DNA of 64,000 nt from an uncultured Tateyamaria sp. (GCF_947488715.1 NZ_CANLAG010000001.1:248001-312000), one strand, 5' to 3'; shown: positions 34,870 through 44,337, counted from the stretch's first letter. A program made the numbers and translations. The notes: generated by a model from the letters alone, not told the origin.

Positions 34870-36111
34870 ATGACTGCTCGCACCCCCCTGTTCACGCCCG
34901 TCCTGATTGTGGGCTGTGTGATCATAATGGTCAGCTTTTCGATCCGCGCGTCCTTTGGCGTGTTCCAGATCCCGATTGCGGAAGAGTTCGCCTGGGCGCG
35001 CGCGGAGTTTTCGATGGCCATCGCGATCCAGAACCTCGCATGGGGGATAGGTCAGCCGATCTTTGGTGCCATTGCCGAAAAGATCGGTGACCGGCGGTCG
35101 ATTGTCATCGGGGCCTTTGTCTATGCAGCGGGCCTTGTGCTGTCGGCCTGGTCCACCACGCCGTTTGAGCATCAGATGTATGCGTGGCTTGTGGGCTTTG
35201 GCGTGGTTGGCACCGGTTTTGGCGTGATCCTCGCTGTGGTCGGGCGCGCGTCGAGCGACGAAAACCGCTCCATGAGCCTTGCGATCACGGCGGCGGCGGG
35301 GTCTGTCGGCCAGATCTTTGGCCCGCCTGTGGCCGAAGGGTTGCTGTCCAGCATGCCGTGGCAGAGCGTGTTTCTGATCTTTGCCGTGGCGATCATGGCC
35401 ATTCTCCTGACCCTGCCGATGATGCGCGTGCCGGTGCTGGCATCCAAACACCAGCTTGAAGAAAGCCTTGGGCAGGTGCTGGTCAAAGCCTTTCGCGATC
35501 CGTCCTACACACTGATCTTTCTCGGATTTTTCTCCTGTGGCTATCAGGTTGCGTTCATCACGGCGCATTTCCCGGCCTTTGTGACCGAGTTGTGCGGCCC
35601 GATCCTGCCGGGGGGGATGCTGGACAACATGGGCATCTCGACCACCTCGGCCTTGGGCGCTGTGGCCATTTCGCTGATCGGGCTGGCCAATATCGCAGGC
35701 ACCCTCGCCGCCGGGTGGGCGGGCAAGCGGTACTCGAAAAAGTACATCCTCGCGGGCATCTATGTGGGGCGGACCATCGTTGCCGCCTTGTTCATCATAT
35801 TCCCGATCACGCCAGAGTCCGTGATCCTGTTTTCGATTGCTATGGGGTCTCTTTGGCTGGCCACTGTGCCACTGACCAGCGGGCTGGTCGCGCATATTTA
35901 CGGGTTAAGGTACATGGGGACGCTCTATGGCATTATCTTTCTCAGCCACCAACTTGGCTCGTTCCTAGGCGTGTGGCTGGGTGGACGGCTTTATGACGTC
36001 TATGGCGACTATACGCTGGTCTGGTGGATCGGCGTGGGTGTCGGTGCCTTTAGCGCGATCATCCACCTGCCGATACGCGAACGCCCTCTGGCACAGACCG
36101 CCCCCGCCTAA
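34870..36111 (+). CDS. MFS transporter
   Basis: A 413-residue major facilitator with 12 predicted helices. Helix 1 carries SFSIRASFGVFQIPIAEEF, typical of the monocarboxylate/oxalate-formate-like MFS group, and the loop 2-3 motif is AEKIGDRRSIVIG. Such proteins often carry small organic anions, but the substrate is not determined by the sequence. It stands alone between divergent zapE and a convergent hydrolase with a 4-base overlap at the stops. Confidence 0.88.
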   Translation: MTARTPLFTPVLIVGCVIIMVSFSIRASFGVFQIPIAEEFAWARAEFSMAIAIQNLAWGIGQPIFGAIAEKIGDRRSIVIGAFVYAAGLVLSAWSTTPFEHQMYAWLVGFGVVGTGFGVILAVVGRASSDENRSMSLAITAAAGSVGQIFGPPVAEGLLSSMPWQSVFLIFAVAIMAILLTLPMMRVPVLASKHQLEESLGQVLVKAFRDPSYTLIFLGFFSCGYQVAFITAHFPAFVTELCGPILPGGMLDNMGISTTSALGAVAISLIGLANIAGTLAAGWAGKRYSKKYILAGIYVGRTIVAALFIIFPITPESVILFSIAMGSLWLATVPLTSGLVAHIYGLRYMGTLYGIIFLSHQLGSFLGVWLGGRLYDVYGDYTLVWWIGVGVGAFSAIIHLPIRERPLAQTAPA

Positions 36112-37022
36112 CCCCGCGAGGTACGGAACACCTCAAGCACCTGATCGGTGTGGGTGTAGGTGATGGAATGTGTGGCCTCTGGAACGACCACCTGCATCGC
36201 CTGCGGATTCCACTGTGCCAGCGTGTCCTTGCCGCTCACCGGGATGACATCGTCCTCTTCGGCCCAGATGGCCAGCACCGGCACACCGGCTGCAGCAATG
36301 GCGCGCTGTTGCTCTTCGGTTGTGTCGCGCAGAATGCCGCGCACCGACGCCAGCACCGCGGGAAAAAAGCCGCGCCTGTCCGTCTCGGCGGCTTGCAGGG
36401 CGGCAATGTCCGGCACACTGCTGGGCAGGTGCGCCTCTGCGCGGATGCCTTGGCGCAGCATGAACGGATAGACCAGCAAAAACAGCCAATCCCCGATCAG
36501 CGGCACATCCCGCGCCGTGCGCAGCTTGCCTCCGCCCAGATCGAACATGCCCGCAGGTGCCAGCAGGACCAGCTGTTTGACCGATCCGGGATGCTGTGCT
36601 GTGAAATGTGCGGCAATGGCCCCGCCCATGGAATAGCCGAACACGGTCAGGTGCCCTTTGACGTTCTCATGTGCCAACAGGTCCGTGATCTGCCGGACAA
36701 AGAACGCGGCATCCTGCTTGCCCCGTACCCGTTCCGACAGGCCCCTGCCATAGAGATCATAGACCAGCACCCGAAAACCCATCAGCGCCAGCCCCTTGGC
36801 CATGCCACGCCAGACAAAGGACGGTGTCGTCAGCCCATGGATGCACAGCGCCACCGGCCCGCGCTCCGGTCCCAGCCATTCGTAATGGGTCGTGCCTTGT
36901 GACAGCAGGGCAAACTGCCCCGTGGCGCGGGCGCGATCCTTTTCCGATATGCCCTTGCGGGTCCATTCGATGGTCAGCGGGACGGCCACGATGCCCAGCA
37001 GGATCAATACCACCCACATCAT
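36108..37022 (-). CDS. alpha/beta hydrolase, N-terminally membrane anchored
   Basis: A 304-residue alpha/beta hydrolase. An N-terminal hydrophobic helix (MMWVVLILLGIVAVPLTI) likely anchors it in the membrane. The fold shows CIHGLTTPSFVW (oxyanion HG), the nucleophile elbow FGYSMGGA, the acid in WAEEDDVIPV and His in EATHSITYTH. ATG at 37022 overlaps the upstream stop as ATGA, which settles the start against a GTG four codons earlier. It is the last gene of a five-gene coupled operon. The substrate is unknown. Confidence 0.88.
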   Translation of the reverse strand: MMWVVLILLGIVAVPLTIEWTRKGISEKDRARATGQFALLSQGTTHYEWLGPERGPVALCIHGLTTPSFVWRGMAKGLALMGFRVLVYDLYGRGLSERVRGKQDAAFFVRQITDLLAHENVKGHLTVFGYSMGGAIAAHFTAQHPGSVKQLVLLAPAGMFDLGGGKLRTARDVPLIGDWLFLLVYPFMLRQGIRAEAHLPSSVPDIAALQAAETDRRGFFPAVLASVRGILRDTTEEQQRAIAAAGVPVLAIWAEEDDVIPVSGKDTLAQWNPQAMQVVVPEATHSITYTHTDQVLEVFRTSRG

Positions 37023-37933
37023 TGCGTGCGCCACCGATCCAGAATGTAGCGGCTGGTCATCAGGTCCAGATGTGCGCCGCCGCCGTTCTTGAACAGGGTG
37101 ATATCGTCAGGCGCGCGGGTGAACCCGGCCAGGTCATAGTAATCCGCCTGCAAGTGATCGCGGGTGATGGTGCCTGCCTCGAGGGGGATCTTGATCTCTC
37201 CGATATGGCCGATGGTGGTGTCGTAACTGTCGACGAAAACCCGCGCCTTGGAAATCGCGGCATCATCCACCTCGCGCATGTCGGGGCGGTAGGCTCCGAT
37301 CAGGTCGATGTGCTGACCGGGCTGCAACCACGCGCCACGGATCAGCGGCTCGGTCGACATGGTGGCGCTGGTGATGATGTCCGCCGCTTGCACGGCCGCC
37401 TCCAGATCATCCGCCACGCGCAGGCCGGGCCGTTCGGCGGCCATGGCCTCCGCGCTGGCGCGGGTGCGGTTCCAGACGGTGAATTCCGCCTGCGGGAATG
37501 CGGCGGTATAGGCATCGTGCAGCGACCGGCCCACCGTGCCTGCGCCCACGATCAGGATGCGCCGGCTGTCTGGCCGGGCCAGACGGCGCGCGGCCAACAG
37601 GCTGTCGCCGGCCGTCTTCCACTTGGTCACCAGATGGAAATCGACAATCGCCTCCAGCGTGCCATCACCATCGGCATAAAGGTTCACACCCCCGTTGATC
37701 ATCGGAGCACCGCGTCCCGGATTGCCCGGAAACACCGTCGCCGTCTTGACCGCCATGCCCAGCCCGTTGATCCAGGCCGCCCGGCTCAGCAGCGTGTCGG
37801 GATCGCGATACAGAAACGTGTCCCCAATCTCGGCCCGCGGCAGATCATGCCCAGCCGCCAGCGCATCGGTCAGCCCGATCCAGTCCAGCAGCGCCTCACC
37901 TTCGGCAAAGGGAATAAAGGGGATGCTGCTCAT
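37019..37933 (-). CDS. ornithine cyclodeaminase/mu-crystallin family protein
   Basis: A 304-residue NAD(P)-binding protein of the ornithine cyclodeaminase/mu-crystallin family: MINGGVNLYADGDG and LLAARRLARPDSRRILIVGAG (Rossmann GAGTVG) near the middle, then TSATMSTEPLIRGAWL and HIDLIGAYRPDMREVD. Members include ornithine and alanine enzymes and ketimine reductases. It is the fourth gene of the fghA operon, with 4-base overlaps on both sides. The true substrate cannot be told from sequence alone. Confidence 0.88.
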   Translation of the reverse strand: MSSIPFIPFAEGEALLDWIGLTDALAAGHDLPRAEIGDTFLYRDPDTLLSRAAWINGLGMAVKTATVFPGNPGRGAPMINGGVNLYADGDGTLEAIVDFHLVTKWKTAGDSLLAARRLARPDSRRILIVGAGTVGRSLHDAYTAAFPQAEFTVWNRTRASAEAMAAERPGLRVADDLEAAVQAADIITSATMSTEPLIRGAWLQPGQHIDLIGAYRPDMREVDDAAISKARVFVDSYDTTIGHIGEIKIPLEAGTITRDHLQADYYDLAGFTRAPDDITLFKNGGGAHLDLMTSRYILDRWRTQ

Positions 37934-38550
37934 GCGGCCTCGTCCGCCGTCAACAGCCCCTCGGCCACCAGCCGATCGGCCCAGCCCTGCGGCCCCTCAA
38001 ACAGATGCGTGCGCCAGCCCCGTGTGGCGGCGGCCTCGATATTGTCGGCGCGGTCATCGGCAAAGATCAACGCATCCCCCGACAGCCCGCTGGCGTCCTC
38101 CAGCATCTGGTAGATCGTCGGATTCGGCTTGATCACGCCCATATGCCCCGAGATGAAATCCCGGTCGAACTGGCGCAGGAACGGATAGAACGTGGCCGCG
38201 TGGTCATAGGTCTGAATACCGAAATTCGTCAGCGAAAACACCGGCACGCCCTTGGCCTGCAACGCCCCCATCAGGCGCACGGAATGGTCGATCACGGGGG
38301 CGGCCATCTCGATCCAGCGGTCGTGCCACATGTGAATTTCGTCGCGCCATTCGGGATAGGCGTCGGCGGTGGCGTGCACGGTTTCGGTGAAATGGTGGCC
38401 CATGTCGACCTTGTCGTTCATGCCGTGCAGATCGACCGCCGCGAACATCGCGCGCCTGCGCGTCTCACCGATCACACTGTCGAAAAACCGCTCGGGCTGC
38501 CATTCGATCAGCACGTTCCCGATGTCGAATACCACTGCCTTGATCGTCAT
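37930..38550 (-). CDS. HAD family hydrolase
   Basis: A 206-residue haloacid dehalogenase-type phosphatase. Motif I is [12 protein letters not shown] (nucleophile Asp10; the usual second Asp is replaced by Asn, as in the YihX/sEH-N-like subgroup), motif II is FSLTNFG, the Lys is in [10 protein letters not shown], and motif IV is [11 protein letters not shown]. The Asn in place of the second Asp may change or weaken phosphatase action. ATG at 38550 overlaps the preceding stop (ATGA). Confidence 0.88.
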   Translation of the reverse strand: MTIKAVVFDIGNVLIEWQPERFFDSVIGETRRRAMFAAVDLHGMNDKVDMGHHFTETVHATADAYPEWRDEIHMWHDRWIEMAAPVIDHSVRLMGALQAKGVPVFSLTNFGIQTYDHAATFYPFLRQFDRDFISGHMGVIKPNPTIYQMLEDASGLSGDALIFADDRADNIEAAATRGWRTHLFEGPQGWADRLVAEGLLTADEAA

Positions 38551-38996
38551 CGTTTTGCTGCCCTCAATTCCCGTTCCAATGCGTCCAGAAAACGCGATCT
38601 GTCCGCCTTGGTAAAGCCCTTGCCGCCGCCCTGACGAAATGGATCCGCCGCGCGCAGGTCGGCCATCAGGTCCCGCGTGGCCAGCACGTTGCCAATGTTG
38701 GCCGCCGTCAACGCCTCGCCATTGTGCTTGAGCACCCGCGCGCCCGCCTCGACGCACTTGGCCGCGAGCGGTATGTCGCCCGTGATCACCACGTCACCTA
38801 CGCCCGCGCGATCCGCTATCCACATATCCGCCACGTCCGGGCCTTCGGGCACGATAACCGTCTCTACCAACGGGTTTTGCGACGGGCGCAAGCCGCCATT
38901 CGACACCACCTTCATCGGCACCTTGTGGCGGGTCGCGACCCGCTCGGCCTCTGCCTTAACAGGGCATGCATCCGCATCGATATAAAGCGTGGTCAC
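38547..38996 (-). CDS. YaiI/YqxD family protein (UPF0178)
   Basis: A 149-residue protein with the UPF0178 signature: [17 protein letters not shown] at the N-terminus and [19 protein letters not shown] followed by [11 protein letters not shown]. The Asp cluster suggests a PIN-like nuclease fold. GTG at 38996 is preferred because it overlaps the fghA stop (GTGA) and has GAGG about 10 bases upstream; another GTG lies two codons earlier. Function is unknown in the family. Confidence 0.88.
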   Translation of the reverse strand: MTTLYIDADACPVKAEAERVATRHKVPMKVVSNGGLRPSQNPLVETVIVPEGPDVADMWIADRAGVGDVVITGDIPLAAKCVEAGARVLKHNGEALTAANIGNVLATRDLMADLRAADPFRQGGGKGFTKADRSRFLDALERELRAAKR

Positions 38997-39823
38997 GCCC
39001 ACAGCGCCTCGGCGTGAAAGGCCACGTGATCTTCCATGAACGTCGAGACAAAGAAATAGGAATGGTCGTATCCCGGCTGCATCCGCAGGGTGATCTGCTG
39101 ACGCTTGGCCGTTGCCGCCTCTGCCAGCGCCTCGGGTTTCAACAAATCGATGAACTGATCCGCCGTGCCCGTGTCGATCAGCATCGGCCCGTCAAACCCC
39201 CGATCACGCATGCACAGCGTTGCATCGTGGGGCGACCACAGGTCTTCATTGTTCCCCAAATATGCACCAAGCTGCTTGCGCCCCCAATCACTTGCGGTGG
39301 GGTTCACGATAGGCGCAAAGGCCGACATCGACCGGAACTGTCCCTGCGGGGACATCGCCATGGTCAGCGCCCCGTGGCCACCCATCGAATGCCCGGTGAT
39401 CGACTGCCGGTCCATATCCAGCGCAAACTGATTGCCCAGCAGCTCGGGCAGGTCCTGCATCACATAATCCCACATCCGGTAATGCGCGGCCCAGGGCGCC
39501 TCGGTCGCGTTCACATAGAACCCCGCCCCCTTACCCAGGTCATAGCCATCGTCATCCGCAACGTCCTCGCCCCGGGGGGATGTGTCCGGAAAGACCAGCG
39601 CGATGCCATGCTCCGCCGCCCAGGCCTGCGCGCCCGCCTTGGTCATCGCGTTCTCGTGGGTGCAGGTCAGACCCGACAGATACCACAACAGCGGGACCGG
39701 CCCGTCCTGCGCCTCTTGGGGCAGGAACAGGCCAAAGGTCATGTCGCAGGCGCATGCAGCAGACCGGTGGGAATAGACACCTTGGGTGCCGCCAAAGCAC
39801 GCGTTTTCCGAGATCGTATCCAT
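38993..39823 (-). CDS. fghA: S-formylglutathione hydrolase
   Basis: A 276-residue esterase-D-type serine hydrolase that converts S-formylglutathione to formate and glutathione in formaldehyde detoxification. The substrate pocket motif [12 protein letters not shown] is present, the nucleophile Ser146 is in [12 protein letters not shown], Asp in DTGTADQF and His in [16 protein letters not shown] precedes the ATG. It heads a five-gene run of 4-base overlaps; the glutathione-dependent formaldehyde dehydrogenase is not in the window. Confidence 0.95.
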   Translation of the reverse strand: MDTISENACFGGTQGVYSHRSAACACDMTFGLFLPQEAQDGPVPLLWYLSGLTCTHENAMTKAGAQAWAAEHGIALVFPDTSPRGEDVADDDGYDLGKGAGFYVNATEAPWAAHYRMWDYVMQDLPELLGNQFALDMDRQSITGHSMGGHGALTMAMSPQGQFRSMSAFAPIVNPTASDWGRKQLGAYLGNNEDLWSPHDATLCMRDRGFDGPMLIDTGTADQFIDLLKPEALAEAATAKRQQITLRMQPGYDHSYFFVSTFMEDHVAFHAEALWA

Positions 39824-39918
39824 GGGACGTTCCTTTCGTTTGTTCTTGGCTATCGGGCCAGTGCGCCCACGGCAAGTTTGCGGTGCCTCAGCCGCGCTTT
39901 AATTTGCGCGCCGATGGG

Positions 39919-40842
39919 TCAACTAACCCAGGCGATAACGGCGGTGAGTGTGACGAGGCTCAGGGCGGTCGATACGAGGATAGCGGCCGACACCCGCTGC
40001 GGTGCGACGCCGTAATGCTGGGCGAGCATATAGATGTTGCCCGCCACGGGCATGGCGGCACAGGCAATGATCATCGCCGCGCCAAAGGGTTCGACGTGGA
40101 ACAGGTAGATCGCGGAAAAGGCGACAAAGGCTGGATGCAGCACCAGCTTGCAGAAACTCAGCCAGCCCGCAATCTCGATCCGCTCGGTTGTTTTCGACGC
40201 CAGCGACGCGCCTATGGCAAAGAGCGCGCCGGGCGTGGCGGCCCCACCCAGAATGCTGAGAAAGTCGTTCATCGGCGCGGGGATCGGAATCCGCAACCCC
40301 GCCCACAAGAGGCCGGTGGCCATGGCCACGATCATCGGGTTCTTGATCAACCCGATGCCGATGGTTTTGAAAATGCCAACGGACATCCGCCCATCCCGGC
40401 CAACGGTGATCAGGATGACAATCAGGCTTGAGAACACGATCAGGTCAGTCGCCAGCACCAGCATGACCGGCCCAATCGCCTGCGGACCAAAGAGCAGGAC
40501 CAGCATCGGCAGCCCCAGAAACCCCGCGTTGCCGATCACGGCGCATTGCGCCTCGACCGCGTTGGTGGCCACATCCAGCTTGCGCAGGAACCCGACCAGC
40601 GTGGCAATCCCGTAGACAAAGGCCGTGCCCCACAGATACGCGGCGACCAGACGACCATCCCACACCTGCGCCAGTTCCAGATTGGCTGCAAAACGAAAGA
40701 TCATCGCCGACAGGGCAAAGTAGAACACGAATTTTGTCAGATAGGCCGTGGCCTCTGCGCTGAAGAACCGCGTGCGCCCCGCCCAATAGCCCAGACCGAT
40801 GAGGGCAAAGAAGGGGAGCGTCTTGAACAGGATCGGCAACAT
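39919..40842 (-). CDS. AEC family transporter
   Basis: A 307-residue, roughly 10-helix auxin efflux carrier-type permease. The N-terminal TLPFFALIGLGYWAGRTRFF and GNAGFLGLPMLVLLFGP (the conserved N-x-G-x-x-G-x-P break) and the closing MPVAGNIYMLAQHYG are typical of bacterial AEC proteins such as malonate or organic-anion exporters. It is an isolated gene between fghA and mbfA, all on the minus strand. The substrate is unknown. Confidence 0.88.
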   Translation of the reverse strand: MLPILFKTLPFFALIGLGYWAGRTRFFSAEATAYLTKFVFYFALSAMIFRFAANLELAQVWDGRLVAAYLWGTAFVYGIATLVGFLRKLDVATNAVEAQCAVIGNAGFLGLPMLVLLFGPQAIGPVMLVLATDLIVFSSLIVILITVGRDGRMSVGIFKTIGIGLIKNPMIVAMATGLLWAGLRIPIPAPMNDFLSILGGAATPGALFAIGASLASKTTERIEIAGWLSFCKLVLHPAFVAFSAIYLFHVEPFGAAMIIACAAMPVAGNIYMLAQHYGVAPQRVSAAILVSTALSLVTLTAVIAWVS

Positions 40843-40870
40843 GGATCAGGGATAGCGCGCCGCGCGGCTG

Positions 40871-41845
40871 CTATCCACTGCCGATCAGGACTCCAGCGGC
40901 AAAAACCAGTGCGCCCCCCACAACAACTTGCAGCGTGGCGCGCCAGAACGGCGTGTCCATGTACTTGTTCTGGATCCAGGCGATGGCCCACAGTTCCACG
41001 AACACCACAAGGATCGCGGTGATCGTCGCGGTCCAGAAATCGGGGATGAGGTAGGGCAGGGCGTGCCCCAACCCGCCCACCGTTGTCATGATGCCCGAGG
41101 CAAAGCCGCGCTTGACCGGTGAGCCGCGCCCAGACAATTCGCCATCATCCGACGCGGCCTCGGTAAAGCCCATGGAGATACCCGCGCCCACCGATGCGGC
41201 CAGCCCGACGAGGAACGTGGTCCACGTGTCCTGGGTGGCAAAGGCGACGGCAAAGATCGGCGCGAGAGTCGAAACCGACCCGTCCATCAGTCCCGCGAGA
41301 CCGGGTTGCACATAGGTCAGGATGAACTGGCGGCGGTCCTTGTCATCTTCGGCGGACCGGGTGTCGGGATCGAGATGTTGATCGTTCAGCGTCTCGGCTT
41401 TGGCTTCGTGCCCGGCCTCGGCGGCGGCAAGATCACCCAGCAGCTTGCGTGTGGCGGCATCCGTGGTGCGCGCGGCGGCAGCGGCATAGAACCGTTCCGC
41501 GTCCCGTTCCATCGCCTCGGCCTCGGAACGGATGCGGTCAAGGCTGAGGTTTTCGACCAGCCACACCGGGCGGCGCGCGTAGTAGCCTGACACATGCTCG
41601 CGCCGGATCAGGGGTATCGTGTCGCCGAAACGGCTGCGGTGCAGGTCGATCAGACGGGCGCGGTGGTCGTCCTCTTCGGTGGCCATACCGTCGAACACTG
41701 CGGCACTGGCGGGATAGTCGCCGCGCAGCCGATCTGCATAGCCGCGATAGATGCGGGCGTCGTCTTCCTCGGAGGAAATGGCGAGGGCCAGGACCTCTTG
41801 TTCGCTGAGATCGCGAAACCGCTTGCGCTGAATGGAGAACCGCAT
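40871..41845 (-). CDS. mbfA: membrane-bound ferritin MbfA-like (ferritin-like domain plus VIT1/CCC1 domain)
   Basis: A 324-residue fusion: an N-terminal ferritin-like four-helix domain with Glu-rich metal sites (ALAISSEEDDARIYRGYADR, MATEEDDHRARL, EAMERDAERFY, EAGHEAKAE) and a C-terminal VIT1/CCC1-type membrane domain starting at YVQPGLAGLMDGSVSTLAPI. This matches MbfA, the alphaproteobacterial iron exporter that protects against iron and peroxide. ATG at 41845 has AGAGGG upstream. A perfect Irr-type box lies 13 bases before the start, so repression in low iron by Irr is likely. Confidence 0.9.
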   Translation of the reverse strand: MRFSIQRKRFRDLSEQEVLALAISSEEDDARIYRGYADRLRGDYPASAAVFDGMATEEDDHRARLIDLHRSRFGDTIPLIRREHVSGYYARRPVWLVENLSLDRIRSEAEAMERDAERFYAAAAARTTDAATRKLLGDLAAAEAGHEAKAETLNDQHLDPDTRSAEDDKDRRQFILTYVQPGLAGLMDGSVSTLAPIFAVAFATQDTWTTFLVGLAASVGAGISMGFTEAASDDGELSGRGSPVKRGFASGIMTTVGGLGHALPYLIPDFWTATITAILVVFVELWAIAWIQNKYMDTPFWRATLQVVVGGALVFAAGVLIGSG

Positions 41846-41857
41846 TTCCAACCCTCT

Positions 41858-41873
41858 TTTAGAATTATTCTAA
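41858..41873. promoter_or_regulatory. Irr-type iron control element (ICE) upstream of mbfA
   Basis: TTTAGAATTATTCTAA contains the 15-base palindrome TTAGAAT-T-ATTCTAA. It agrees with the ICE motif bound by Irr in Rhizobiales and Rhodobacterales and sits directly upstream of mbfA, a known Irr target in other alphaproteobacteria. Confidence 0.8.
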
Positions 41874-41983
41874 TATATGATGACACCCGTGACACAAGTT
41901 GCAAGACGGGGGTGCGGCGATTTTTCTGTAGAAACTGAACGGATCGGTTTATGTTAAGACCTGACTTGGCTGCTGGAATATCC

Positions 41984-42601
41984 ATGAACGACGCAACTCC
42001 CATTGTCCGTAAGGGCCGCAAATTCGATCAGGTGCTCGAGGGCGCGCGGCTGGTTTTCATGGCGGATGGGTTCGAAGGCGCCAGTGTGGATGACATCGCC
42101 AAAGCGGCTCAAGTCAGCAAAGCGACGCTCTATAGCTACTTTCCCGACAAGCGGTTGTTGTTCATGGAAGTGGCCAACATGGAGTGCGCCCGCCAGAGCC
42201 AGACCGCCATCGACAACATCGACATGAGCGCGCCGCCGCGCGACGTGTTGTGTCAGGTTGGCAAGCATTTCCTGCGGTTCATCACGTCCCAGTTCGGGCA
42301 GCAGGTGTTTCGCATCTGTGTGGCGGAATCGGATCGGTTTCCCGAGATCGGGCGGGCGTTCTACAAATCCGGGCCTGAGCGGATGCGGGCAGAGATGGGT
42401 GACTATTTTCAGGCGGCGGTGGACCGTGGTGAGCTGCGGGTTGATGACCTGACGCTGGCGGCGGATCAGTTCGGAGAGCTGTGCAAAGCCGACTTGTGGC
42501 CGCGCCTGATTTTCGGGGTGATCGACAGCGTGTCCGAGGCAGACATTGACCGGGTGGTCGACAGCGCGGTCGAGACGTTCCTGGCGCGCTACGGCGTCTG
42601 A
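41984..42601 (+). CDS. TetR/AcrR family transcriptional regulator
   Basis: A 205-residue TetR regulator: DDIAKAAQVSKATLYSYFPD is the helix-turn-helix and Y-S-Y-F-P end. The C-terminal domain belongs to the AefR/YfiR-like type (FGQQVFRICVAESDRFPEIG, ADLWPRLIFGV). ATG at 41984 is the preferred start; an ATG at 41951 would add 11 residues. It is divergent from mbfA across about 140 bases and could act on its own promoter. The effector is unknown. Confidence 0.87.
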   Translation: MNDATPIVRKGRKFDQVLEGARLVFMADGFEGASVDDIAKAAQVSKATLYSYFPDKRLLFMEVANMECARQSQTAIDNIDMSAPPRDVLCQVGKHFLRFITSQFGQQVFRICVAESDRFPEIGRAFYKSGPERMRAEMGDYFQAAVDRGELRVDDLTLAADQFGELCKADLWPRLIFGVIDSVSEADIDRVVDSAVETFLARYGV

Positions 42602-42655
42602 TCCAAGACATCTGACGACTCGACTCAGGACCGCGCCTCAGCTTAATTTGCGTGA

Positions 42656-42670
42656 GAACATATAGTGAAC
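42656..42670. promoter_or_regulatory. LexA (SOS) box upstream of imuB
   Basis: GAAC-ATATAGT-GAAC is an exact match to the alphaproteobacterial LexA motif (GTTC-N7-GTTC read on the other strand). It lies 8 bases before the imuB start, overlapping the place where RNA polymerase or ribosome would bind. Confidence 0.85.
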
Positions 42671-42678
42671 ATTTGTGT

Positions 42679-44337
42679 ATGCCTGACCGCCGTATCCTGT
42701 CCCTGTGGTTCCCTCGATTGGGGGCGGAACGCCTGATCCGGCGTCAACCGATGCTGGCCGATCAGCCGGTTGCCATTGTCGAGGACCAGCAAAACATGCA
42801 GGTGATCACCGCCCTGAGCGGGGTCGCGCAGGCGCAGGGTTTGCAGGTGGGCCAGCCGGTGCGGGACGCGCATGCGATGTGTCCGGGGCTTTTGACCTAT
42901 GCCCGCAGCGCACCGGGAGAGGCGCGGTTTCTTGAGGCGCTGCAGCGCTGGGCGGGCAAGTTCAGCCCGTGGGTCGCGCCGGAGGACGGGGACGCGCTTG
43001 TGGTGGACTTGACGGGGTGTGCGCATCTGTTTGGCGGCGAGGCAGAGCTGATGCAGGTGGTGCAGGATGACTGCACCGACCTGGGGCTGAGCGTGTTGAT
43101 GGGGCTGGCCGACACGCGCGGCGCAGCCTGGGCGCTGGCGCGTTACGCGGGGCGGGCCGCTGCGTCGGACCGGTCCGGCGATGCCATCGACCAGGAGGCC
43201 CGCGCCACCCGGTCGCGCGCAGGCAAGCGGCGGCACTGGACCAAGGGCGGCGCCGCCCCGCCGGTGGTGGCGCGGGCGGGCAATGTCACCCGCATTGCGC
43301 CGCCGGGCCAGACCTATGGCGCGCTGTCGCCCCTGCCCATTGCCGCATTGCGGCTGGAGCCGGAGGTCGCCGCCCAGTTGGGGCGGTTGGGCCTGCGCCG
43401 TGTGGGGGACCTGCTGGGCCAGCCACGGGCCGGGTTGGCGCGGCGGTTTGGCCGTGGATTGGTGATGCGGATGGACCAGGCCATGGGCAGCGCACCCGAG
43501 CCGGTTTCCCCTGCCAGATCGCCGGAACATTTTGCCGTGCGCATGACCTTGCCGGACCCCATCGGCCTCGTCGAAGACGTGATGGCCGCAGTTGACCGCC
43601 TCCTGCCCCGCCTATGCAAAACGCTGAAAGATAAGGGAAAAGGTGCGCGGCGTGTGATGTTGCAGGCCTACCGCAGTGATCATGCGGTTGAGGCAGTAGA
43701 GGTGGGGCTGGCCCGTCCCAGTCACGACCCGCAACGGATCCGACCACTGCTGGAGATGAAGGTTGACGAGATCGACGCGGGCTTTGGCATCGACATGCTG
43801 CGGCTGGTGGCGGTGCAGGTCGAGCCGGTGCATGACGCGATGGCCGTGGGCCACCTGCAGGCGGGGGCGGCGGTGCAGGCGCGGCTGAACAATGCCAACG
43901 CGTTGGACGACCTGATCGGGCGACTGGGCGCGCGGGTGGGGCTGGACGCGATCCGGCGCATTCAGCCTGCCGACAGCAACATCCCCGAGAAGTCTCAGAA
44001 GGTGCTGGCCGCGGCCTGGTCCAAGCCGCATGAGGGGCCGTGGCCCAAGCCGAGCAACCCGCGACCGCTGCTGCTGTGGCACCCCGAACCGGTCCACGCC
44101 CCGGCCACGCCGCGCCTGCCGAAAACCTTTCGCTGGCGGGGCCGTGATCTGGTGCGGCAGCGTGCGCTGGGGCCTGAACGGATCGCGCCGGAATGGTGGC
44201 TGGACGACCCGAACTGGCGCAGCGGCACGCGGGACTATTGGGTGACGGACACGGAGGACGGTCAGCGGCTGTGGCTGTTCTATGCGCATGGCGGGGCGAT
44301 GTCGCCGGGGTGGTTTTGTCATGGATCCTTTGCCTGA
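42679..44337 (+). CDS. imuB: ImuB-like Y-family DNA polymerase homologue
   Basis: A 552-residue protein of the ImuB branch of Y-family polymerases. It begins RRILSLWFPRLGAERLIRRQ, where true Y polymerases have catalytic acidic residues, so it is probably non-catalytic. The finger and little-finger parts (ALSGVAQAQGLQVGQPVRDA, LDDLIGRLGARVGLDAIRRI) and the long C-terminal tail with RRLPKTFRWRG-like and EWWLDDPNWRSGTRDYW segments are typical of ImuB, which bridges the beta clamp, ImuA and DnaE2 in SOS mutagenesis. Here it has its own LexA box but no imuA upstream and no dnaE2 downstream. Confidence 0.9.
   Translation: MPDRRILSLWFPRLGAERLIRRQPMLADQPVAIVEDQQNMQVITALSGVAQAQGLQVGQPVRDAHAMCPGLLTYARSAPGEARFLEALQRWAGKFSPWVAPEDGDALVVDLTGCAHLFGGEAELMQVVQDDCTDLGLSVLMGLADTRGAAWALARYAGRAAASDRSGDAIDQEARATRSRAGKRRHWTKGGAAPPVVARAGNVTRIAPPGQTYGALSPLPIAALRLEPEVAAQLGRLGLRRVGDLLGQPRAGLARRFGRGLVMRMDQAMGSAPEPVSPARSPEHFAVRMTLPDPIGLVEDVMAAVDRLLPRLCKTLKDKGKGARRVMLQAYRSDHAVEAVEVGLARPSHDPQRIRPLLEMKVDEIDAGFGIDMLRLVAVQVEPVHDAMAVGHLQAGAAVQARLNNANALDDLIGRLGARVGLDAIRRIQPADSNIPEKSQKVLAAAWSKPHEGPWPKPSNPRPLLLWHPEPVHAPATPRLPKTFRWRGRDLVRQRALGPERIAPEWWLDDPNWRSGTRDYWVTDTEDGQRLWLFYAHGGAMSPGWFCHGSFA

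Noticed and set aside
39339-39354. Near copy of the 16-base palindrome (TGTCCCTGCGGGGACA)
   Set aside because: Lies inside fghA and codes for conserved residues (MSPQGQ region), with one mismatch in symmetry. Not counted as a separate element.
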